This document shows, piece after piece, positions 1 through 7,419 of a stretch of 48,076 nucleotides of DNA. How positions within the stretch are numbered: position 1 is the first letter of the stretch; each line of letters starts with the position of its first letter. Both the position numbers and the translations under genes were made by a program. This stretch comes from an uncultured Collinsella sp. (GTDB lineage Bacteria > Actinomycetota > Coriobacteriia > Coriobacteriales > Coriobacteriaceae), in contig UQKY01000011.1 in the NCBI GenBank assembly GCA_900541785.1, forward strand, positions 1-48,076. The letters are read 5' to 3'. The notes beneath the pieces are model-generated. The model had not been told where the DNA came from, ran no database searches, and worked only from the letters and a program-made list of their open reading frames with translations.

Positions 1-47
1 ACGGTGCTTATTTCCCAGTGATCACTCGGACCACTTCTTAGTGAACA

Positions 48-743
48 TCAACACGTAAGCTCGTATTGAAGCCAGTCGGGCGTAAAACCGGTCTCGATCA
101 TGACGGCTCGGGCGACCGATTCCCCACCGCTCTCGGCGCGGACGTCGGCATATCGAAGCGTTGTGAGGGCGGTGCGAATTGCGCGACCATTGCGGGCAGT
201 CGCTCGTTGCTCAACGGCCTCCATCAGCTGTTCCGGCGCAAGGCCGAGCTTTAGGATCGCCGAATCGGCAATGGGCATGCCATCGGCAAAACCAGTTTGC
301 AGCAGGCAATCTGTGACCGTTTGGATGGGCGGCGTTACCGATATGCCGGCTCTGCGTATTGCTCCGGCCGGCTCAATCTGGTGCCGCTGAATATGTGCGC
401 CCGGACGAGCCGACGGCTTTGTCGAGCTGCAGACATGCACGACATTCAGGTGCCGCCACGAGACCTCGAGCCCCAGCAGGCAAGCTGCCGAAAACGAGCA
501 GAACGTCCAATCGGGGTGGATGATCGCAAGGGCGCGAATAATCTCGCAATGACGCTGCGCCCGGTTGAGCTCATCCCAGCGCATTTTGCGCGCGAACAAA
601 CCCGGCATGGGGGAGACGACCGCGCTGCCGATGCGCCGAAGGAGCGCTTTTCGGATCGCCGTACTCGGGGGAATCAGACAGCGCCCCTCTTGTTCGGCTT
701 GAGTGAGCAGTTGGTCGATGAGCTGGTCATTGCAATGGGTCAT
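48..743 (-). pseudogene. Truncated AbiEi/DUF559-family protein
   Basis: Protein of 231 aa whose layout resembles the actinobacterial AbiEi-like/DUF559 family: an N-terminal winged-helix-like part, a central region (about residues 80-150) with the pattern LGLEVSW...LNVVHV...RHQ...VTPPIQTVTDCL, and the start of the C-terminal part (AESGGESVARAVMIETGFTP). Family members normally continue into a Vsr-like nuclease fold of about 90 more residues; here a stop follows LQYELTC. Just past the stop, another frame reads RVDVH, similar to the RVDF/Y expected there, so a frameshift is possible. The start is ATG at 743 with a strong AAAGGAGG 7 nt upstream. Family membership is recognition by pattern; the truncation is inferred. 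Function unknown, possibly an antitoxin or DNA-binding relic. Confidence 0.5.
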
Positions 744-797
744 GAGCTACCGCCTCCTTTTGGGTAGCAAAAACGTATCAGCTGGAACTTGCCGCTC

Positions 798-829
798 AGC
801 TGACCAAAAGCTGACCAAAATCTAACCAT
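798..829. repeat. Three tandem 11-bp units
   Basis: AGCTGACCAAA occurs twice head to tail (798-808, 809-819), followed by a diverged third unit ATCTAACCATG. It lies upstream of the truncated gene at 48-743, about 55 bp from its start, and could be a small operator array for it. The rest of 744-1040 shows no gene. Confidence 0.5.
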
Positions 830-1040
830 GCAGGTAGATGACCTGCTTTTGGCGACATATTTCTTGTTTGAATCGGTGGGCGGTAATCGGCGACCGTGAA
901 CGGTAGCTAGATATGAAACCTTGGTAAGTTTCGGGACGTGTACTTTTCCAAAAAAGAGCAATCTATCTGCTGTTTTGTGTTTCTGGACCGCATATTTGAA
1001 GGCATGTGATAAGGGCGGCGGATCGTTGCATTGTATCTGC

Positions 1041-1209
1041 GGAAGCTGTGTCCCGGAATGAGCGCTCGGAATGGGATGCATTTTCCGGTAGAAGCTTCAG
1101 CGGAAAGTGCATCCCAGAATTCAGGCTCAGAACGGGACACGCTTTCCGGATGGCATGTTTGGCGGAAACTACGGCCCAGTTTTTGGCTCCAGAACGGGAT
1201 ACATTTTCC
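1041..1209. repeat. Alternating-orientation 14-bp motif array, about 31 bp spacing
   Basis: Six copies of a 14-bp motif, consensus GGGATGCATTTTCC, alternate in orientation: reverse at 1041-1054, forward 1073-1086, reverse 1102-1115, forward 1134-1147, reverse 1164-1177, forward 1196-1209. Same-orientation copies are 61-62 bp apart. The sequence between copies is not conserved. Copies at 1073 and 1102 are nearly exact inverses. The array sits just upstream of the palindrome and ATPase gene starting at 1336. There is no credible gene in 744-1335. Function unknown; multi-site protein binding is the simplest reading. Confidence 0.8.
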
Positions 1210-1264
1210 AGAACGGTCCATGAGCGGTGGTGTACCGCCCCTTTTGCGTGCGCCGCTTGTCGAA

Positions 1265-1320
1265 TTACGTTATAGCTAGCTATATTATAGAAAGGTATAA
1301 TATAGCTAGCTATAACGTAA
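1265..1320. promoter_or_regulatory. Perfect 25-bp inverted repeat over ATPase promoter
   Basis: Arms 1265-1289 and 1296-1320 are exact reverse complements around a 6-base loop GAAAGG. Each arm carries TAGCTAGCTA and an A/T-rich end. The inner right arm reads TATAAT (1296-1301 region, GTATAATATAG), a good -10, and the left arm carries the mirror. The repeat ends one base before the AGGAAGG ribosome site of the gene at 1336. It could be an operator, a cruciform, or the 5' hairpin of the mRNA. Confidence 0.85.
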
Positions 1321-1335
1321 AGGAAGGATGGCCCT

Positions 1336-2727
1336 ATGTTTATCGGAAGAACAGTGGAAATGTCCGAGCTCAATCGACTGTATGGCACGGGCTCCTTTGA
1401 GATGCCTGTGATTTACGGCCGTCGTCGTGTGGGCAAAACGCGTCTTATCACAGAATTCATCCAAGACAAGAAGGCTATTTACTTTCAAGCTCGTCGTACC
1501 AATGCGGAGGCAAACCTGCACGGCTTTAGCCAGGCGATACTTGCAGGCTCGGTTGGTGCTGCAGGCGTGTCGTTTCGTAGTTTTGACGAAGCGTTCGATG
1601 CATTGGCCACCATGGCTCGCACGGAACGTTTGGTTGTCGTGATTGACGAGTATCCCTATCTCGCCCAATCGAATCCCGAGATCAGCTCGTTGCTGCAAGA
1701 CAAGATCGATCACCTGTACAAAGAGACCAAGCTCATGCTTATCCTGTGCGGGTCGTCGCTTTCGTTTATGGAGGAACAGGTGTTGGGCTACGAGAGCCCA
1801 CTATACGGTAGGCGTACGGCCCAGTTTAAGATCATGCCGCTCGATTTTACGACGACCCTCGGCCTGTGGCAGAGCATGGGTCGCGAAGACGCTGCGGTTT
1901 GCTATGGCATGACGGGTGGCATTCCTGCATATATCGAGAAAGTCGATCCTACCGTATCGCTCAAGGACAACATCAAACGTCTTTTTCTTACCCCTACGGG
2001 CTATCTCTTTGAGGAGCCGAGTAACCTGCTGTTGCAAGAGTGCCGCAATCCCGAGCAATATGATGCGATCGTGCAGGCAATTGCCCAGGGGCGCTCGAAG
2101 ATCTCGGAGATTGCGAGCTCTACGGGAATCCCTGCGAGCAACGTAAAGAGCTATGTGGATAAGCTGGCGTCGCTTGGGATTGTCGAGCGCGAGCTGCCCC
2201 TAAACGAGACGAGCAATAAGCGAGCCGTGTATCTGCTGAGCGATCAGATGTTTAGGTTCTGGTACAAGTTTGTGCCGCAGAACATCGGGCTGATTCAAAA
2301 CGATATGGCCGAGATTGCGTATGAGCGCATTGAGCCGCACGTATCGGATTACATGGGTACGGTCTTTGAGATTATATGCAGACAATACGTGTACGAACTC
2401 GCGCGCGCGGGCCAGATCGATGTGGTTCCGGCGAGTGTCGGGCGCTGGTGGGGGACGGATAATCGTACGCATACGCAGGAAGAAATCGACTTGATTGTTG
2501 ACGATGGCGAGGGCACTGCGCTGTTTGCGGAGTGCAAATGGCGCAATGAACCGGTGGGCGAGGATGTTCTGGAAAAGCTCGTGTACCGAAGCGAGCTCTT
2601 TAGGCGGCAACGAAAAAGCTATGCGCTTTTCTCAAAAAGTGGCTTTACGCAGGGATGTCGGGATGCCGCGGAGAGTAGGGGAGACGTCAAGCTGATTTCG
2701 TTTGCCGAGATGTGCGAGCGGAGATAA
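1336..2727 (+). CDS. AAA ATPase with DUF234-type C-terminal domain
   Basis: Protein of 463 aa of the archaeal/bacterial AAA ATPase family that carries a C-terminal DUF234 domain. Walker A is GRRRVGKT at residues 28-35, Walker B is VVVIDEYPYL near 100, followed by the CGSSLSFMEE sensor-like segment and PLYGR. The CYGMTGGIPAYIEKVD block and a winged-helix-like stretch (SEIASSTGIPASNVKSYVDKLASLGIVER) come next. The end has EIDLIVDD...LFAECKW near 383-402, resembling a PD-(D/E)XK nuclease core. Start ATG 1336 has AGGAAGG 8 nt upstream. It stands alone between two motif arrays. Such ATPases are abundant in gut bacteria and archaea with unknown roles; a link to DNA or to defence is only inference. 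Confidence 0.85.
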   Translation: MFIGRTVEMSELNRLYGTGSFEMPVIYGRRRVGKTRLITEFIQDKKAIYFQARRTNAEANLHGFSQAILAGSVGAAGVSFRSFDEAFDALATMARTERLVVVIDEYPYLAQSNPEISSLLQDKIDHLYKETKLMLILCGSSLSFMEEQVLGYESPLYGRRTAQFKIMPLDFTTTLGLWQSMGREDAAVCYGMTGGIPAYIEKVDPTVSLKDNIKRLFLTPTGYLFEEPSNLLLQECRNPEQYDAIVQAIAQGRSKISEIASSTGIPASNVKSYVDKLASLGIVERELPLNETSNKRAVYLLSDQMFRFWYKFVPQNIGLIQNDMAEIAYERIEPHVSDYMGTVFEIICRQYVYELARAGQIDVVPASVGRWWGTDNRTHTQEEIDLIVDDGEGTALFAECKWRNEPVGEDVLEKLVYRSELFRRQRKSYALFSKSGFTQGCRDAAESRGDVKLISFAEMCERR

Positions 2728-2778
2728 CCAAGCGCGCTCTGATGTGATGCTCGGAATGGGTCGCGCTAAGGATGCCAA

Positions 2779-2893
2779 GCGTAAAACCTTCAATGAAAAT
2801 GGCGTAAAAACTACATCTGTCATGGCGTAAAAACTACATTGAAAGTAGCGTAAAATCAGCATTGAGAATGGCGTAATTTCGCATATCGCGTGA
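2779..2893. repeat. Five-unit motif array with exact 23-bp period
   Basis: GCGTAAAA (last copy GCGTAATT) begins at 2779, 2802, 2825, 2848 and 2871, exactly 23 bp apart. The middle units share a longer pattern, GCGTAAAAACTACATT then GAAAATG-like sequence; the outer units are diverged. The array ends about 20 bp before the ATG of the DUF4143 ATPase at 2913, so it covers the place where its promoter must lie. 23 bp is close to two helical turns, placing all copies on nearly the same face of DNA. Confidence 0.85.
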
Positions 2894-2912
2894 TAGAGAG
2901 GGACGACCGTCT

Positions 2913-4208
2913 ATGGATGCACCGAAGAGATTGACCCAAAAGGGATATAGGCCCCGGCTCATAGAGGAGCGCCTCGACACCCTTATGCGGGCGTTTGGCT
3001 GTGTGGAGATCAACGGCCCCAAATGGTGCGGCAAGACCTGGACGGCGCTCTCTCGCTCGGCGAGCGTCTCCAGGCTCGATGAGCCTGCGCAGCGTGCGGC
3101 GGCAGAGGTCGACCCAAGCCTGGCGCTCATCGGCGATGCGCCACACCTGGTCGATGAATGGCAGGAGGTGCCCGAGGTTTGGGATGCCGCCCGGCGTTTC
3201 GTGGACGCGAACGGCAACGAACGGGGGACACTTTTGCTCACGGGCTCGACCGCGCTCAAAAGCGAGGAGCGCAGCCATGTTCGTCATTCCGGCACGGGTA
3301 GGATCGCCCGTCTGTCAATGCGCCCCATGGCCCTGTGTGAGTCGGGCGACGGCGAGCCGCTCGTGTCACTGGCAAGCCTCTTTAAGGGCGAGGATTTTGC
3401 CCCTCAGCGTCGCGAGAGCACGGTGGATGACGTCGCCCGCTGGTGCTGCAGGGGCGGTTGGCCTGCAAATCTTGGGCTTTCGGAAGATCTTGCGCGAGAG
3501 ACGGCAAGCCAGTACGTGCACTCGGTGCTCGACGTCAACGTGCTGGACGAGGGCATGTCGCCCGAGCTTGCACACGGCCTTTTGCGAGCTCTTGCCATGA
3601 ACGAGAGCCAGGCTGTCACGTACAAGACGCTCGTAAAGGACGCCTCGTACGGTGAGGCGGGCCCCGACGAGAGGACCATCGCTGCGTACTTGGACCTCTT
3701 CAACAGGCTCAAGCTGACCGAGGACCTGTGCGGATGGGAGCCGCCCATGCGCTCGAAGGCCCGCGTTCGCGTGCGCCCCAAGCGCTACTTCTGTGACCCG
3801 TCACTTGCGGCGGCGTTGCTGGGGGCTACCCCTGAGCGGCTGCTTGGCGATATGCAAACGCTGGGGATGCTCTTTGAGAATCTCGTCCTGCGCGACGTGC
3901 GCGTGTTCCTTTCCACCTACGGCGGTGTCGACAACAGTGTCCATTATTTCCGAGATGAGAAGGGCCTTGAGGTCGATCTGATCGTTGAGCACGACGGGCG
4001 CTGGGGAGCCATCGAGGTCAAGCTGAGTGATGCGAAAGCAGACGATGGAGCGAGAAATCTCAAGGCGCTGGAGAGGAAAGTGCTCTCCAATCCTGCCGCC
4101 CAGAATGCCGCGCCGGCGTTTTTGGCGGTCGTGGTTGGAAAGGGGAGCATTGCCTACACACGCGACGACGGCGTGGCGGTGATTCCCATGGCGGCACTTG
4201 GGGCGTAG
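2913..4208 (+). CDS. AAA_14/DUF4143 ATP-binding protein
   Basis: Protein of 431 aa. The N-terminal AAA_14 domain has the Walker A variant GPKWCGKT (about residues 36-43), a Walker B LVDEWQEV near 79 and the GTLLLTGSTAL sensor motif. The C-terminal DUF4143 part includes MLFENLVLRDV and EVDLIVE...GAIEVKLS near 352-370, a PD-(D/E)XK-like arrangement. This is a very common, poorly understood family. Start ATG 2913; only a weak GAGGG-type site precedes it. It shares the ATPase-plus-nuclease-like plan with the unrelated gene at 1336, and both are preceded by motif arrays, which suggests an accessory or mobile island. Substrate unknown. Confidence 0.85.
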   Translation: MDAPKRLTQKGYRPRLIEERLDTLMRAFGCVEINGPKWCGKTWTALSRSASVSRLDEPAQRAAAEVDPSLALIGDAPHLVDEWQEVPEVWDAARRFVDANGNERGTLLLTGSTALKSEERSHVRHSGTGRIARLSMRPMALCESGDGEPLVSLASLFKGEDFAPQRRESTVDDVARWCCRGGWPANLGLSEDLARETASQYVHSVLDVNVLDEGMSPELAHGLLRALAMNESQAVTYKTLVKDASYGEAGPDERTIAAYLDLFNRLKLTEDLCGWEPPMRSKARVRVRPKRYFCDPSLAAALLGATPERLLGDMQTLGMLFENLVLRDVRVFLSTYGGVDNSVHYFRDEKGLEVDLIVEHDGRWGAIEVKLSDAKADDGARNLKALERKVLSNPAAQNAAPAFLAVVVGKGSIAYTRDDGVAVIPMAALGA

Positions 4209-4336
4209 TGGTTTTGCGGGCGTGCCGTGCTTCCTTTACCGAAAATCCATTTGGTAAACCAGATGCTCGCGGATAGAATAAAGTTGACGGCAGCCCAAGG
4301 GTGATAGCTGGGCAGCGCCGTTGCTTGGTCAAGAGG

Positions 4337-4480
4337 TCAGTGCCTTAATGGCAGCGACTTGTTATGCTTCGAATGCTGCTTGAGTGCCTCGGAAAGTTCG
4401 ATAAGCGCCGTGAAGAGCGAGACCAAAGCAACCAAGAGCTCTACGAGCTCTGATGGGCCCGGGATGACCGCTGATTCAAG
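4337..4480 (-). other. Cryptic hydrophobic peptide frame, no good start
   Basis: On the minus strand a 47-codon open frame ends in SELVELLVALVSLFTALIEL followed by SEALKQHSKHNK and SLPLRH, then TGA. One hydrophobic segment with a basic, His/Lys-rich tail resembles small holin-like or type I toxin peptides. No ATG or GTG is in frame; the only TTG (4433-4435) has no clear ribosome site. It may be a decayed gene or chance. It is the only coding-like signal in the 455-bp gap 4209-4663. Confidence 0.25.
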
Positions 4481-4501
4481 TCACCGGGCCTAAATCTTTT
4501 T
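4456..4501 (+). terminator. Hairpin with T-rich tail
   Basis: GGCCCGG (4456-4462) pairs with CCGGGCC (4484-4490) and is followed by TAAATCTTTTT. Reading on the plus strand this is a plausible intrinsic terminator for the DUF4143 gene, although it lies 250 bp past its stop. The loop is long (about 21 nt). Confidence 0.45.
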
Positions 4502-4663
4502 CATGCATTTGAATAGAGCGGGCAACTCTCTTGGGGCCGTCTGCATGGCGTGTGCCTGGCGCATGGTATTGCGCCCCACTTTCATGTCCGCACGGGTTCC
4601 TATCCTTACGGCAATGTAGCCGCTTATGTAACAAGCGGCAGTTGACGGAGAAAAGCCATAACT

Positions 4664-5398
4664 GTGTCAGCTGAAAAGATGCCGTGTATCTCGGCTATCG
4701 ATACGACGAACTTTGCGCGCCAGATCGTGCTGGACTTTGAGTTTGCGCCGGTGCCAAAGCAACGCCAGCGCCGTGGGTTGCGCAATGAGATTATCGAGGT
4801 CGGCGCCGTCAAGCTCGATTACCACGGCAACGTTATGGGCGAGTTCTCACAGTTTGTGCAGACGGAATTTACCGAAGGCGTTGCGTTTCCCGTCCGCGAG
4901 CTCACGGGGATATCGGCGGTGGATACCGCGATGGCCGATCCGCTCTATGTGGTGATCAAAAGGCTCAACGATTGGATCGGTCGCTACTCCGCCCAAGTGG
5001 TCTGTTGGAGCGGGACGGACCGTCGACAGCTTTTGACCGAGTGTCAGGCAAAGCGCATCGACTTTTCCGCATTTCCTACGGATTGGGCCGACCTGCAGGC
5101 GTTTTACACCTCGATCATGGACGTGGGCAGCCACGGGTGCGTCTCGTTGAGTGACGCGGCAACGTGGTTTGGCATCGAGTTTGACGAGTCGACGGGGCAC
5201 GCCCACAGCGCCCTGGCCGATGCGCGCGTGACCGCCAAGTTGCTCAAGCAGGTGATGGACGGGGACTACCGCGTGAGCCCGCGCGCCCAGGAAGTCCGCC
5301 AGCGGTGGGGGATGGGCGAGCGAGCCCAGACGCGTCTTTCCAGCAAGTGCCCCGAGCTGGGCGACCTGCTGCTGAGGCTTAAGGCGGAGGGGAGTTAG
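4664..5398 (+). CDS. DEDD-family 3'-5' exonuclease (RNase T/DnaQ-like)
   Basis: Protein of 244 aa with the exonuclease fold of the DnaQ/RNase T superfamily. ExoI motif is LDFEFAP (about residues 22-28), with Asp and Glu metal ligands; the middle motif is around VVCWSGTDRRQLL; ExoIII is HAHSALADARVTAKL near 178-192, the HxAxxDA form typical of DEDDh enzymes. It would trim DNA or RNA 3' ends. The chosen start is GTG 4664; the purine-rich GGAG lies about 13 nt upstream, so ATG 4679 is an alternative. It stands alone in an accessory stretch; the cellular role is unknown. Confidence 0.8.
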   Translation: MSAEKMPCISAIDTTNFARQIVLDFEFAPVPKQRQRRGLRNEIIEVGAVKLDYHGNVMGEFSQFVQTEFTEGVAFPVRELTGISAVDTAMADPLYVVIKRLNDWIGRYSAQVVCWSGTDRRQLLTECQAKRIDFSAFPTDWADLQAFYTSIMDVGSHGCVSLSDAATWFGIEFDESTGHAHSALADARVTAKLLKQVMDGDYRVSPRAQEVRQRWGMGERAQTRLSSKCPELGDLLLRLKAEGS

Positions 5399-5508
5399 GC
5401 CTTTTGAGAACGCCATTCGGTTTGGCATGGCGGGACTGTAAGCGCGACTTCGCCCTGCTGTTTGAATCGAAGTGTCAACCAGTATGACGAGCTGTCTGGT
5501 CTGTCTGC

Positions 5509-5931
5509 CTACGCCCTCGCAATCCCGCGTGCCGCGCTCAGCAGCTCGTACTCCCTCTGACTCCACTGGTGCAGTCTCGCTGCGTCGACGGCATCGCGGC
5601 ACAGGTCCAGGAACACCTCGGCTCCCTCGTAGAAGCACTCGCGGGCAAAGGCGCCGGATCCGTCCGCAACGCACTTGCCGTCGGCAAAGAGCTTCCAACT
5701 CGACGGCTCGCGCGAGTCGTCTCCGAGCAGCTTGATCTGCAGTACGTGCGGGTTGCCAGCAGCACAGAGCTCTTCCTCGAGCACCTGCACAGTAAAGCGC
5801 ATCTGGTGGGAGAGGCTGCTCTTGACCATGGCCGAGGCATAGCCGCTCGGCCTGTCCAGGAGATGCATTCGTTTTGGCTTGGCTGCCAGATTGTGGAAGT
5901 TGCGCTCGCTGCGCACGGAGAAATTGTCCAT
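5509..5931 (-). CDS. Conserved hypothetical protein, 140 aa
   Basis: Not recognised. The start is ATG at 5931 because AAAGGAG lies 5 nt upstream; the frame stays open further upstream but without a ribosome site. The protein begins MDNFSVRSERNFHNLAAKPK and has mixed charge, no signal peptide or membrane segment, and an alpha/beta-looking middle (QMRFTVQVLEEELCAAGNPH). Codon use agrees with neighbours, supporting a real gene. Upstream lie a strong hairpin and the 33-bp motif array. No function can be assigned. Confidence 0.6.
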   Translation of the reverse strand: MDNFSVRSERNFHNLAAKPKRMHLLDRPSGYASAMVKSSLSHQMRFTVQVLEEELCAAGNPHVLQIKLLGDDSREPSSWKLFADGKCVADGSGAFARECFYEGAEVFLDLCRDAVDAARLHQWSQREYELLSAARGIARA

Positions 5932-6080
5932 ACGGACTCCTTTCATCGATGTTGGCAGGGCCACCGTGCCTCTTGGCCGGTTGGCGTCGGGATCGTGGAG
6001 CCAACTCTCTACCCCGACTCTGGATAAAACGCGCCCACTCCTTGCGGGCACGATGGAGTCTATCAGCGCGCGCGGACAGA

Positions 6081-6124
6081 AATCAAGCGCCGCCTGCGAA
6101 ATGATGTGCAGACGGCGCTTGATT
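6081..6124. repeat. 17-bp-arm inverted repeat
   Basis: Arms 6081-6097 (AATCAAGCGCCGCCTGC) and 6108-6124 are reverse complements except for one position, around a 10-base loop GAAATGATGT. There is no T-run on either side. It lies between the 33-bp motif array and the gene starting at 5931, so it could be a leader hairpin or an operator. Confidence 0.65.
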
Positions 6125-6150
6125 ACGTGGCAATTATTCGGCAAACATCC

Positions 6151-6259
6151 GGAAAAGTGTCGAAATCAGCCGTATGAAAGTACGGAAAAGTGTCAAATTC
6201 GAGCCGCCCAAATTACGGAAAAGTGTCGAAATGGGCGCGTGGAAATCACGGAAAAGTGT
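6151..6259. repeat. Four-unit motif array with exact 33-bp period
   Basis: GGAAAAGTGT begins at 6151, 6184, 6217 and 6250, exactly 33 bp apart; three copies extend as GGAAAAGTGTCGAAAT with small changes, and the 17-bp remainder of each unit is not conserved. The reverse strand reads ACACTTTTCC, close to the CATTTTCC core of the array at 1041-1209. It lies after the 3' end of the gene at 6304-7296 and upstream of the gene ending at 5509. No neighbouring cas gene. Confidence 0.85.
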
Positions 6260-6303
6260 AAAACCGCACGTAAACAGGGGTGCGGCATAGCTTATGTTCC
6301 AAC

Positions 6304-7296
6304 CTAGCTGTTGGGGTCGCCCTTGAGGGTGTTGATGTCCAGGTACTGGTTGTCGTCCTCTTTTTGCTGCGTTGCCGATTCGGACGCAGTGGGGCCGCGG
6401 AATAGCTGGAATCCCTCAAACGCGATCACGCCGAGCAGAGCGATGATGATGGCGATAAAGACAACCTTTGCCGCCTGCGAAAACTCCGAAAAGCGCGGCG
6501 GCTCTTCTTCGGTGTGGTAATCGGCAGCGCGCTTATCGCCGGCGCCGTGGGTATACGACGATGCCGAGGCTGCCTTTACGCTCGCTTGGTTGTAATCGGG
6601 GGCGGGCGCGGCGGCAAACGGGTCGCGAGAATAGCCCCTCGACGTTTGGCCGTAATCCTCGGTTTCGATGCGGCCGGCGCGAGGTTGTTCGCTCGGGCGG
6701 TTGTCGTATGCTGCGGTGTTGTCGTATGCGGAGTTGCGTTCCTCGGCAGCCGCAAACAGGGGGTTTACCGGAACGTCGAGCGCCGGCATGCCGCTCGAGG
6801 TCTCGTCCAGATCTGCCGCCGCCCAGGAATCAAAGGCAAACTGGCGGTTGGAAAGATCATCCAGATCCATGACAGGCGGCTCGAGCTCGGGCTCGGGAGC
6901 CGTGTATGCCGGCTGCTGCGGGGCAGCGTAGCGAATCGTGCTGTCTGCCGTGGGGCGCTGTGCCGCTGCAGCGAGAAACGCCGCCGTCTCGGACGGATCG
7001 CTAGCAGGACGGGGCGCAGGGGCGGCTTTACGCTTTGTCTGCACGATGGGACGGGTGGCAAAGTCGTCCGCGGGCACGGATGCCGGTGCGGGCGTGGCGG
7101 AAGGTGCGGGCTTTGCACTTGTCGGGCGAGCTCCGCCGCCCATGAGTTCCTCGGCGGTCCAGGGGCGGTCGCTCATCACGTCGTCGAGGCTCAGCGCAAA
7201 CAGATCGTCTTCGCCCTCGTCAAACGCGCGTTTCGCATGCCTGGCGCCAGAAACGGTGCCTCCGCGGCCGTTGCGTGATGCGTTGCTCGACCCCAT
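6304..7296 (-). CDS. Pro/Ala-rich single-pass membrane protein
   Basis: Protein of 330 aa, family not recognised. Residues 1-50 are basic then acidic (FDEGEDDLFALSLDD); about 60-260 are low-complexity Ala/Pro/Ser-rich with many acidic residues; near the C-terminus a single hydrophobic helix VVFIAIIIALLGVIAFEGFQ (about residues 270-290) is followed by about 40 polar residues. This suggests a long disordered cytoplasmic arm and a short outside tail. The start is ATG 7296, with AAAGGA about 9 nt upstream; an ATG at 7329 lacks a good site. It may be an anchor or scaffold; function unknown. Confidence 0.65.
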   Translation of the reverse strand: MGSSNASRNGRGGTVSGARHAKRAFDEGEDDLFALSLDDVMSDRPWTAEELMGGGARPTSAKPAPSATPAPASVPADDFATRPIVQTKRKAAPAPRPASDPSETAAFLAAAAQRPTADSTIRYAAPQQPAYTAPEPELEPPVMDLDDLSNRQFAFDSWAAADLDETSSGMPALDVPVNPLFAAAEERNSAYDNTAAYDNRPSEQPRAGRIETEDYGQTSRGYSRDPFAAAPAPDYNQASVKAASASSYTHGAGDKRAADYHTEEEPPRFSEFSQAAKVVFIAIIIALLGVIAFEGFQLFRGPTASESATQQKEDDNQYLDINTLKGDPNS

Positions 7297-7419
7297 CTTG
7301 TTCCATCCTTTCGAAATAATCGCATTCATCGATTATATGGAACTTACCTTGCGGCCGACTCTCGGATTCGTGCATTCCAGAACTCGCGCCCAAAAGGGGA
7401 GGGGGCGCAGGCACGCTGA

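Noticed and set aside
6151..6259. CRISPR array
   Set aside because: The shared part is only 10-16 bp, fillers are 17 bp, there is no leader or cas gene, and four units only.
5879..6307. Coding frame with an 11-residue EKC repeat over the 33-bp array
   Set aside because: The repeat period is a multiple of three, so any frame looks periodic; no ribosome site and it runs antisense into the gene at 5509-5931.
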